Shown here piece after piece: positions 10,906 to 21,900 of a DNA stretch of 64,000 nucleotides. The stretch's first letter is position 1. Each line of letters starts with the position of its first letter. The translations under genes and the position numbers were made by a program. The notes beneath the pieces were generated by a model that made no database searches, was not told where the DNA came from, and saw only the letters and a program-made list of their open reading frames with translations. The DNA is from Chaunax sp. Z400 (Eukaryota > Chordata > Actinopteri > Lophiiformes > Chaunacidae): the NCBI GenBank assembly GCA_037577475.1, contig CM075203.1, positions 657,501-721,500 of the forward strand, given 5' to 3'.

Positions 10906-13900
10906 ATGTTCTCCTGCTGCTTCCTGTCGGTCCTGGTTGCTACGTGGTGTTCCGTGGAGTGTAACCCCAGCCCCGTGTTAGGAGATGTAGTCGTGGACAG
11001 AAGCTTCATCCCGTCGGTCTGCGTCAGAGAGGCCCAGACCGGGGATCATGTCCGGTACCACTATAACGCCACGTTCGTCGGCGGGAAGACTTTTGATTCG
11101 AGGTGAGTTCAGTTGAACGTAGTTTGATTTTGTGGATTTTTTGGATGTAAAGTTTTCCTGCAGATGTAGGCCTCCTCCTCCTCCTCTTCCTCCCCCCTCC
11201 TCCTCCTCCTCCGCTGACATGTTGTCCTCCCTCTCAGCCACCAGAGAGGAGCCGCTAAGGTGGGCCTCCTCGGGGAGGGTCGGCTCATCGCCGGCATTGA
11301 GAAGGGTCTTCAGGGGATGTGTGTGAACGAGCGCAGGACGATCACCGTCCCGCCTCACCTGGCCTACGGAAGCACCGGAGCAGGTAAACTTTTTACACAA
11401 GGTTTAAGATTCCGGGACGTTTTCGTGGTCTTTAGCTCCAAGAGGAGGTTCCGTTTTCACCGGTGTCGGTTTGTCAACAGGATTAAAATCCAGTAAACTT
11501 GGTGGGAGGGTTGATCCTGGTCCAGAATGGACCCCATTAGATCCGGATGAATGCGGATCCAGGATTTTTTAGATATTATGACGGAGTATTTGAGAAAAAA
11601 GATTTTGAGAATAAAGTTGAATATTATGAGAATAATTTCCTCCTGGTTCGTTCTTCAGAACAGAACCGGATTCCTGAGTCCTGATGTTATTATATCATTA
11701 TTATTATTATCATTATTATTATTATTATCATTATTATTATTATCGTTATTATTATTATTTTCATTATTATTATTATTAATATCATTATTGTTATCATTGT
11801 TATTATTACCATTATTATTATTATTATTATTATTATTGTCATTATTATTCTCATTCTCATTATTATTATTATAACATTTCCTCATTATGACTTTATTCTC
11901 ATAATATTACAACTTTATTTGTGAAATTTCCACTTTTTCCCCTCATTATGTTGCTTATATTATATCACAAGGTGTTTTTGTGACATATTTAGTTTCATGT
12001 CATTTTTAGTCTTCTTCTCAGGGAATGATGATGATGATGATGATGATGATGGAAATAAACAGGCATATTTAGGGGGTTGGTATTTCTGAGTGCAGTTTTG
12101 TGCAGATCTAATAAAAATCCAGATCCACCAGATTTAAATGTTTGGCTGTTACAGATCCAGTAACCTTAGATCCTGGTTCCAGGTTTGTGAGTCTCATAGA
12201 ATTAAAGGGGACGGTCGGGTCTTGGCGGAGGGATACAAATGTAAACAGTTAAAGTCTGTAGTTTAGGTGAAACCTGCTCAGAAGTTTTTGCAAAATTAGA
12301 TCAAATGTGGAAAAATGTCCAATCCAGTCATGTTAAAGAAGGAAAGGAAAAACATTCCTGGCTCCGCCCCTTTATGCTCCATCCTACCAAGTTTAATAGA
12401 AATCTTTGTAGTAGTTTTTTTGTAATTCAGCAAACAAACAAATAAACAAACATGTAAATAGAACCTCCTCGGTGGAGGAAACAGGAAAACTAAGGAATCT
12501 AGATTTTCACACAGCCAATCACACGTGTCGTTACTCATGTCCAACTGACGTTTTGGTACGAGCTGTATTTGTTAAGAACACCTGCAGTAAATATTTAACA
12601 GGATGACCAGCTGATCCAGCATAACCAATAGGATTCCTCCTCTGTGCACCTGGAGTGTTTGCAGTATGTGGCTACCGTGGTTAGCTTGTATATCGTTATT
12701 GACTTATTTAGCTAGCTGGAGGCAGCATCCTGCCGACCAGGAGTCCTCTGGTGGTTACTTCAGAGACGGGTGTAGATCGCAGCGTTGATTCTTCTAAACC
12801 GATGACTCCTTCCTGTTTACAGGTGACGTGATTCCTCCAGACACCACCCTGGTGTTTGACATCCACCTGTTGGACGTCTGGAACAAAGCTGACCTGGTTG
12901 TCACCAAAACCATCTCCACTCCCAAAGACTGCAGACGCTCGGTGATGCGCACCGACTTTGTGCGCTACCACTTCAACGGCTCGCTGCTGGATGGCACCGC
13001 CTTCGACTCCAGGTGCATTCTGATTTGTGGAACAGTTTCCTGTGTGAAATGCTCCACATGTTGACCTTTGACCTTTGCATATAGAGTGATGCTTGTATCT
13101 GAACCCATGTCTAAATGACAGTGTATCTGTGTATTTGTGCTGTGTCATCCAGGTATGTTGTGTGTTTGACTTTGCGCTTGTATGAGCCCTACGTAGCTAC
13201 ACCAGGAAGCAGACCCACGACTCGTTAGTGGGCGAGGGCTGGCTGGTGAAAGGCATGGATGAGGGTCTTCTTGGAATGTGTGTGGGAGAGATCCGAAACA
13301 TCGTAATCCCCCCCTTCAAGGCCTACGGAGAGAAAGGATCAGGTAGAGAACGGCGGCAGAAACACGTCAACACTGAACACATCATCCTCTCCTAGGAAGA
13401 ATAATGATTATTGGTTCCTGTTTGTTCATGTGAGGATAAACAAGGCATCATGAAAATCATTTTAAAGCTTTGCTAACCATAAATGGAGGAAATGACATCA
13501 TGTTTGTGTTTAGGTTAAATGTTGATAATGTAAACATCTGTTTGTTTACAAGAAAACTCCACAGAGTGCCTTAAAAGGCAGAATGTTTGGTGTTTTTGTT
13601 AGTAAATATACCAATTAAAGTTGGCTCCAACCTGTTCACACCTGTTCACACCTGTTCACACCTGTTCACACCTGTTCACACCTGTTCACACCTGTTCACA
13701 CCTGTTCACACCTGTTCACACCTGTTCACACCTGATCCTCGTTCAATTACTAAAACTTTACCAGACTTTTAGAGCGTTCTGTCGTCCGGCATCAGCCGAC
13801 CCACCTGAAACCTGGATCACTTAGAACCCGAAGTCCTGGTTCTGAGGTGTGATCTGCTGACTGTTCTAGCAGCAGGAAGTAAAACAGTCAGCAAACAGAA

Positions 13901-16283
13901 CAACATCAGCGTCACTCAGTCTCTCTGTTAGTATCAGTGAAAACAACCTGACTCTGGAAACGCTCCTTTAGAACCAGACGTTCTCTTGTCAGGTTCACAG
14001 ATGAACAGCTGGTGTCAACAGCTGATCGTCATGGTTACAGTTTAAGACTCCATTAAAAATGAGTCGAAGAAAATAAACTTTATTTGTATTTCAACACATT
14101 GAGAAAATGAAGAAAACAAAGAATATAAAATAATTATAAATGAAAAAGATGTTATAAAATAACAGAAATGTGTTTTTAAGGTGGAGCTGACTTTTAATCA
14201 TAAAAACATTTCAACTTTATCAACTTCTTTCTTCCTGTTCTACATGAAGTTATTTCTTTCATGGTTTGTCTCAGTGAGGATGATTTTAGTGGAGGTGAGA
14301 TCTGAGACGTGTTGTAATATCAGGTGACAGATTCAGAGCCGTCTGATTGGATGTTACAACCTTTAGTTATTGGATAAATGAGCTCCTACATTGTGACGGT
14401 TCCAGACTATGTTTCACTATAAACCCAGTCCTCTGTTAGTTCTCCAGACGTGGGGGGGGGTGACGTTCTTCTCTGCTCTCCAGGTTCAGAGGTTCCCCCC
14501 CAGGCGACGCTGGTGTTTGACGTCCTGCTGGTCGACCTCCACAACCCAAAGGACAACATCACCGTTGAGGACCAGGTGGTGCCGGAGACCTGCACCCGCA
14601 GGACGGTGGTCGGGGATTACATCCGGTACCATTATAACGGCACCTTCCTGAACGGAGTCACCTTTGACACCAGGTGAGCTCAGGTCACATGACCTGATCC
14701 TGTTTTCACTGCAGGATCATTTCATCCCTTTTGAAATGAAGCCATGTTCATGTGTCACAGCTACCAGAGGAACAGCACATACAACACCTACATCGGGATG
14801 GGCTACGTGATCTCAGGCATGGACCAGGGTCTGCTGGGGGTCTGCAGCGGGGAGAGGAGGAGGGTCGTCATCCCTCCACACATGGCATATGGAGAGCAAG
14901 GAGCAGGTAAGTTCCTGAAGCTCCTCCTGGTTGTCTTGAATTAAAGGAACGGTTCACCTAAAACCTCAGACCAGGCTTATAATAAGACTTAAATCCTTAC
15001 GTCTGTCCAGGTGACATCATCCCCTCCTCAGCTGTGCTCGTGTTCGACATTCACATCATCGACTTCCACAACCCCAACGACACCGTGGAAGTCCGGATCA
15101 CCAACAGACCCGAGCCGTGTAACGAGACCACCGAGGTGAACGACCTGGTCCGCTACCACTACAACTGCACCCTGGTGGACGGCACGCCCCTCTTCTCCTC
15201 GTGAGTCAGGCAGACGTCCATCATTTATTTCAGGTCAGTATCAACAAACATTGATTTGTCCGATCAACCTCTCTCTCAGACACGACTACGAGAACCTTCA
15301 GGACGTGGTGCTGGGCTCAGATAAGGTGATCGACGGGCTGGACGAGGGCTTGAGAGGCATGTGTGCAGGAGAGAAGAGGGTGGTGACGGTGCCTCCTCAC
15401 CTCGGTCACGGAGAAAGAGGAGGTGAGACTAACGTTTGTAACAACCACAAAACGTACAGCAGCTCATTTATTCTGATGGAAAGTCTGAGACTGTTTTCTA
15501 TCATGCAGCCACTGGTGTGCCGAGCAGCGCTGTGCTGGTCTTTGACATTGAACTGGTGAGCTTTGAGAAGGGGGTCCCTCCTGGTTACATGTTCGTTTGG
15601 CTCCAGGAAAGTCCTGCAAACCTGTTTGAAGCCCTGGATATGAACCAGAACAAGGAGGTGCCCCAGGAGGAGGTAGGTGACTGGTGAAGGAGGAACCAGA
15701 TGGGCCCCGAAATGAAGTTAATTTTCACTAAGCAGACAGCCTATCTATATATATCTATATCTATATCTATATACAGTATAGATATAGATATATCTATATA
15801 TACATATCTATACATATCTATATAGATATGTATATATAGATATGTATATCTATATATAGATATCTATAGATTTCTATATATAGATATAGATCTATATACT
15901 GTATATTGATATATATAGATCTATATATAGATCTATATATAGATCTATATCTATATATAGATCTATATATAGGTGTATGTTGGTGTGTTTGTTTTACTGC
16001 AGTGTTTTCCTTCATGCTAACATCTCTGACTTCCTGTTGAACCACATCTTCTTATTTTCTCTCTCTTTTATGTCTCGACACATCTTAGTTTGGGGAGTTC
16101 ATCAAGCTGCAGGTGGCAGAGGGCAAAGGTCGTATGAAGCCTGGACTGACCGCAGAGCAGGTCATCACCGACATGTTCAACAACCAGGACCGCAATAAAG
16201 ATGGCGTGATCACGGCCGAAGAACTCAAACTGAAAGTCGATGAAGACAGGGAACAGGAACAAATGAGGCACGAGGAGTTGTGA
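10906..16283 (+). CDS. fkbp10: FKBP65 peptidyl-prolyl isomerase, ER collagen chaperone
   Basis: Ten exons: 10906-11102, 11238-11383, 12823-13012, 13197-13342, 14484-14673, 14761-14906, 15011-15200, 15280-15422, 15509-15672, 16089-16283; 568 residues (human about 582). The start gives a signal peptide (MFSCCFLSVLVATWCSVEC). Four FKBP domains of about 112 residues follow, each split over a 190/146-type exon pair (the first uses exon 1). Each repeats VRYHYNxT/S-xxxGxxFDS; the fourth has LFSS in place of FDS, as I recall for human. All four keep an N-glycosylation sequon at the same place (NAT, NGS, NGT, NCT). Two EF-hand loops occur near residues 490-535 (DMNQNKEVPQEE and DRNKDGVITAEE). The C-terminus HEEL is an ER-retention signal. 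The family isomerises prolines and chaperones procollagen and elastin; human defects cause osteogenesis imperfecta and Bruck syndrome. The gene appears intact. Confidence 0.97.
11470..12480. repeat. Fragmented dispersed element in fkbp10 intron 2
   Basis: 11470-11575 shares TCCAGTAAAC..GGTGGGAGG and GGTCCAGAATGGACCCCATT with 30385-30560. 12360-12480 ends in AAACAAACAAATAAACAAAC and CCTCGGTGGAGGAAAC, like the tails at 41860-41890 and 45800-45900. This looks like one old element broken by later repeats, including the ATT microsatellite. Family not identified. Confidence 0.5.
11690..11875. repeat. (ATT)n-rich microsatellite
   Basis: Interrupted ATT/ATC triplets in fkbp10 intron 2. They create long Leu/Ser or Asn open frames that are not genes. 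Confidence 0.97.
13626..13734. repeat. 10-bp minisatellite in fkbp10 intron 4
   Basis: Eleven near-perfect copies of CCTGTTCACA. Each junction forms TTCACACCTG, which contains both a T-box-like half site (TCACACCT) and an E-box (CACCTG). Confidence 0.97.
15740..15975. repeat. AT-rich self-complementary repeat (TATATAGA)n
   Basis: About 235 bases of TATAGATATA-type sequence in fkbp10 intron 9. Both strands read almost the same, so the region can form cruciforms. Confidence 0.95.
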
Positions 16284-18645
16284 TGAGGGAAAATGTTTCC
16301 ATCCTCTCAGGGACGAAACCCAACGCCTTAAAAAAACAAGCAACGAGAGACTTTTCACATCCATCATGGTTTAATACTTTCTGTACAGTCGTTTAAATGA
16401 CAGCAGTGACTTTTGTGTCGTACGTTTGTATTTCAGAAAAACAAGCACCTTCTTCTGTCCATGAAAGTCACGATTAAAATGTTTGTAAGAAAGTTGCTTC
16501 ATTTTTTCCTGCTGAATTTTAGTGACAGAAAAATCCAAACTTTGAATAATCCTGTTGCTCCTCCTCTGTGGGAGGAGTCACAACAACACCTGTAGGAGCT
16601 GCAGTCCCAGATTATCCATGTTTGTCTTCACTGTCACAGGTTAATAATACTGATAGCATCACTGATTGATGTGTGCAGAGTAGTGACATGAATAAATACA
16701 CAGAGAAAACAGCTGAACTAAAATCAGATAAAGACATTTACTAATCTTTGTCCTCAGACTCCAGTTTCATGTAAAACATGTTTAAAAGCTGCCCAAAACT
16801 CAAACTCCACAGTAAAATATATTAAATATAAAGTTTCTTTAAGGAGTGAAAAGAGAAAAAGGTTTGTTTTCAGAGGAAATGTTTCTGGTTTAGACTTCAT
16901 GCATCTGAATGTCGGGATGCTACGTGGCTAATGTTAGGATGCTACATTGTTCTTTTTGTGCTGCAGTTTTACTTCATTAGCTTTAATGTTTAGGTTTTAG
17001 TCCCATTAGAATGAGTTACATGTTAGTTAAGTCTATAACAGGAACATCAGACTCATGTATGAAGTTTTCACATTATGTCATTAATTCTCCCTGCTGCATT
17101 AAAGATATTAACATCATTTTTTATTTTTCAGGCCTCTCAAGTCTTAAACACAGAACACAAACAGACACATCTGATTTATGTTTAGGCCACTCAATGTAAA
17201 GCTTCCTCACCTCAGTCTTCGTCAGCTGGTGCCAGATTGCCAGGATATTCTGCACCGGTGTGTAGATCCAGGGAATGTGGTAAATCTGCATGAAGTCATT
17301 TTATTCTACGTTTTTAAGAGTTTCAATGACAGAAGTGGTAATTTGGTTTAATGGTAAATTAGAGACAGCATGAAATTCAACAGGTGGGTGAATTCAGGTA
17401 ATCTGGGACATTTGGTGATGTTAAAATCTATTTTATACTATATTTACTGTCTGACTGTATAAACTGTATACAAAATGTCCCACATTACCACAATTCTCTG
17501 TAAGGAGAGTAAAGTTTCATATGTAATTTTTTATAATTTATATTAACATTGCTTTACACTGAGCTGTATGTTAAAATAAAAACACATTTCCATGTAATTA
17601 CCTCGTTTTTACAAACATTTATTTCAACATATGGTCTTAAAACTATGCAAGCGATAATTAACTGGATTTAAATAACAGCGTTTATAATTTTAAATGAGCC
17701 ATAACCTGTCTGACAGCACAGATATTTTATTGTTTTAAAGCCCACATTATGGAAATATTGAACTTAAATAGCCTGTTTAGCTCGTTTTTGGATACGTTAA
17801 GAGCTGCTGGTCGTTAAATTCACCATTTTTAACGGAGACGTGACGAACGGCTCTTAGGAACAACCGCTAAAATCACATTATATTAAAACAACAGCTGTAA
17901 ACACTTAAAAAGATGTAATAATAAAATAATGCAACGATTTCCAGTGGACTCTGTGGTTTGTTTACGTCCCACCCGCTGCTTTGCCCTCCCGCTACGTCAC
18001 ACACAGAAAGGTTCCGACACACATTAGTTCCTACACGTAAAGATGTTCTTTCCTCCCATCGTCTCTGGTTCTTCTTTCAGGACAGTTTGTTCCACAATCC
18101 TGGTGTTTATAAAAATGTGGTGTTGATTTACCAAAACATTTAACATTTATTTGTCAGACCTGTAGCTTCACACGATGCGCCATGTTCATCATTTTGATAC
18201 TGAAGACTCTTCTGATATTTTCACTCTAGTACTTATCCTAAAATGAACACTTCAAGAGTATTTTAAGAGTATTCTCGTAACATTATGACTCTATTCTTGT
18301 ACAATTTTGACTCTATTCTTCTTTGCTCTGGTAAAATAATGGTGTATATAACTCGTATTATTATTAGTTTTTCTTCATTCCAACTTTATTCTCAAACTCT
18401 TTGATTTTTTCTTAATGTGTCCCTAATAGTCTGTCATTAGAGAGTTAAGATGCATTTATGGTGAAACTATTCAACACTGATAAGCATTAAAATAGCTTTG
18501 TTCTGTGACTCTGATGTTAGAATTTCTACACGTCTGTTATAAAGGAACTATTTACTATTTAAAGACATTTAGAGACTCGTGGAGGTTAATTATATTCCAA
18601 AATGTAGGTTAGCCATTTCTCCACTAGATATCCTATTATTTTTTA
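16284..18645. other. fkbp10 3' UTR and spacer
   Basis: A candidate poly(A) signal ATTAAA lies at 16473-16478, and AATAAA at 16691-16696. Beyond that the region is AT-rich without a recognised gene, apart from the 56-codon minus-strand ORF at 17121-17291. A moderately GC-rich patch at 17940-18010 contains CTACGTCAC (CRE-like). Confidence 0.5.
17121..17291 (-). CDS. Unidentified small ORF or lone exon (low confidence)
   Basis: A 56-residue minus-strand ORF begins MQIYHIPWIYTPVQNILAIW, then HQLTKTE, and ends LERPEK. After TKTE there is a GTGAGG donor-like sequence, and the bases before the ATT codon read CATGCAG, so a 75-nt phase-0 exon (17213-17287) is also possible. The acceptor lacks a good pyrimidine tract. 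I do not recognise the protein. It could be chance, a repeat fragment or part of a small gene whose promoter would be near 17990. Confidence 0.2.
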   Translation of the reverse strand: MQIYHIPWIYTPVQNILAIWHQLTKTEVRKLYIEWPKHKSDVSVCVLCLRLERPEK

Positions 18646-18726
18646 ATTGACTGTGGCCAAGGGGTAGAGCGAGCACTTCCCACTCAGATTGTAGGTGGCT
18701 CAATCCCCGCCAAGGCCACAGTCAAT
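18646..18726 (+). other. tRNA-like hairpin element
   Basis: A perfect 13-bp stem, ATTGACTGTGGCC at 18646-18658 with GGCCACAGTCAAT at 18714-18726, encloses sequences like the RNA polymerase III boxes: TGGCCAAGGGG (box A) and GGCTCAATCCC (box B). GGTGG/CCGCC can form a T-stem. The fold resembles a tRNA, but the acceptor complement is too long for one. A tRNA-derived SINE head or tRNA pseudogene is more likely than a working tRNA. It lies about 190 bp before the satellite array. Confidence 0.5.
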
Positions 18727-18912
18727 ATGTTTTGTTTTATTCGATTAAAAGGTGAAAAAAATTAAAAGGTAAAAAGATTTTAAAAGTCCTTTAAAAGAGC
18801 CAGGTGCCCAGCTGAGAGCCTGTTAGAATTGAGAGTGGATGACTCAGACATACGAATAAAAGTAAGCATGTTGCCTTTCATACTGTTCTCCGTCATCATA
18901 ATTGTGATGAAT

Positions 18913-21900
18913 TGTATGATGTATGATGAGAGAAAACAGGCCAAGGTATGACCTGATGACAGTGTTATCATCCTAAATTGTCTGAAAATAAACTTCAAGG
19001 GTGGGATCACTATTTGGCAAGACACATTTTTCATCTGCCAGATTTTGCACCCCCATCTTTTTTCTTCATAGATGAGAATTAGATGTGTGATGAGAGAAAA
19101 CAGGCCCAGGTATGACCTGGTTACAGTGTTATCATCCTAAATTGTCTGAAAATAAACTTCAAGGGTGGGCTCACTATTTGGCAGGACACATTTTTCATTT
19201 GCCAGATTTTGCACCCCATCATTTTTCTTCATAGATGAGAATTAGCTGTACAATGAGAGAAAAGAGTCCCAGGTATGACCTGATAGCAGTGCTATCATCC
19301 TATATTGCCTTAAAATAAACTTCAAGGGTGGGCTCACTATTTGGCAAGACACATTTTTCATCTGCCAGATTTTGCACCCCATCATTTTCTTCATAGATGA
19401 GAATTAGATGTATGATGAGAGAAAACAGGCCCAGGTATGACCTGATAACAGTGTTATCATCCTAAATTGCCTTAAAATAAACTTCAAGGGTGGGCTCACT
19501 ATTTGGCAAGACACATTTTTCATCTGCCAGATTTTGCACCCCCATCATTTTTCTTCATAGATGAGAATTAGATGTATAATAAGAGAAAAAAAAGTCCCTG
19601 GTATGACCTGATAGCAGTGTTATCATCCTAAATTGTCTGAAAATAAACTTCAAGGGTGGGCTCACTATTTGGCAAGACACATTTTTCATCTGCCAGATTT
19701 TGCACCCCCATCTTTTTTCTTCATAGATGAGAATTAGATGTGTGATGAGAGAAAACAGGCCCAGATATGACCTGATAACAGTGTTATCATCCTAAATTGT
19801 CTGAAAATAAACTTCAAGGGTGGGCTCACTATTTGGCAAGACACATTTTTCATCTGCCAGATTTTGCACCCCCATCATTTTTCTTCATAGATGAGAATTA
19901 GATGTATAATAAGAGAAGAAAGTCCCTGGTATGACCTGATAGCAGTGTTATCATCCTAAATTGTCTGAAAATAAACTTCAAGGGTGGGCTCACTATTTGG
20001 CAAGACACATTTTTCATCTGCCAGATTTTGCACCCCCATCTTTTTTCTTCATAGATGAGAATTAGCTGTATGATGATAGAAAAGAGTCCCAGGTATGACC
20101 TGATGACAGTGTTATCATCCTAAATTGTCTGAAAATAAACTTCAAGGGTGGGCTCACTATTTGGCAAGACACATTTTTCATCTGCCAGATTTTGCACCCC
20201 CATCATTTTTCTTCATAGATGAGAATTAGATGTATGATGAGAGAGAACAGGCCCAGGTATGACCTGATAACAGTGTTATCATCCTAAATTGCCTTAAAAT
20301 AAACTTCAAGGGTGGGCTCACTATTTGGCAAGACACATTTTTCATCTGCCAGATTTTGCACCCCCATCTTTTTTCTTCATAGATGAGAATTAGATGTGTG
20401 ATGATAGAAAAGAGTCCCAGGTATGACCTGGTTACAGTGTTATCATCCTAAATTGTCTGAAAATAAACTTCAAGGGTGGGCTCACTATTTAGCAGGACAC
20501 ATTTTTCATTTGCCAGATTTTGCACCCCCATCTTTTTTCTTCATAGATGACAATTAGATGTGTGATGAGAGAAAACAGGCCCAGGTATGACCTGATAACA
20601 GTGTTATCATCTTAAATTGTCTGAAAATAAACTTCAAGGGTGGGCTCACTATTTGGCAAGACACATTTTTCATCTGCCAGATTTTGCACCCCCATCATTT
20701 TTCTTCATAGATGAGAATTAGATGTATAATAAGAGAAAAAAAAGTCCCTGGTATGACCTGATAGCAGTGTTATCATCCTAAATTGTCTGAAAATAAACTT
20801 CAAGGGTGGGCTCACTATTTGGCAAGACACGTTTTTCATCTGCCAGATTTTACACCCCCATCATTTTTCTTTATAGATGAGAATTAGCTGTACGATGAGA
20901 GAAATGAGTCCCAGGTATGACCTGATAGCAGTGTTATCATCATAAATTGTCTGAAAATAAACTTCAAGGGTGGGCTCACTATTTGGCAAGACACATTTTT
21001 CATCTGCCAGATTTTGCACCCCATCATTTTTCTTCATAGATGAGAATTAGATGTATAATAAGAGAAGAAATTCCCTGGTATGACCTGATAGCAGTGTTAT
21101 CATCCTAAATTGCCTTAAAATAAACTTCAAGGGTGGGCTCACTATTTGGCAAGACACATTTTTCATCTGCCTGATTTTGCACCCCCATCTTTTTTCTTCA
21201 TAGATGAGAATTAGATGTATGATGAGAGAAAACAGGCCCAAGTATGACCTGATAACAGTGTTATCATCCTAAATTGTCTGAAAATAAACTTCAAGGGTGG
21301 GCTCACTATTTGGCAGGACACATTTTTCATTTGCCAGATTTTGCACCCCATCATTTTTCTTCATAGATGAGAATTAGCTGTATGATGATAGAAAAGCCTC
21401 CCAGGTATGACCTGATGACAGTGTTATCATCCTAAATTGTCTGAAAATAAATTTCAAGGGTGGGCTCACTATTTGGCAAGACACATTTTTCATCTGCCAG
21501 ATTTTGCACCCCCATCATTTTTCTTCATAGATGAGAATTAGCTGTATGATGATAGAAAAGAGTCCCAGGTATGACCTGATGACAGTGTTATCATCCTAAA
21601 TTGTCTGAAAATAAACTTCAAGGGTGGGCTCACTATTTGGCAAGACACATTTTTCATCTGCCAGATTTTGCACCCCATCATTTTTCTTCATAGATGAGAA
21701 TTAGCTGTATGATGATAGAAAAGCCTCCCAGGTATGACCTGATGACAGTGTTATCATCCTAAATTGTCTGAAAATAAATTTCAAGGGTGGGCTCACTATT
21801 TGGCAAGACACATTTTTCATCTGCCAGATTTTGCACCCCCATCATTTTTCTTCATAGATGAGAATTAGATGTATGATGAGAGAAAACAGTTCCAGGTATG

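Noticed and set aside
11551..11885. Leu/Ser-rich and Asn-rich open frames
   Set aside because: ATT microsatellite in fkbp10 intron 2.
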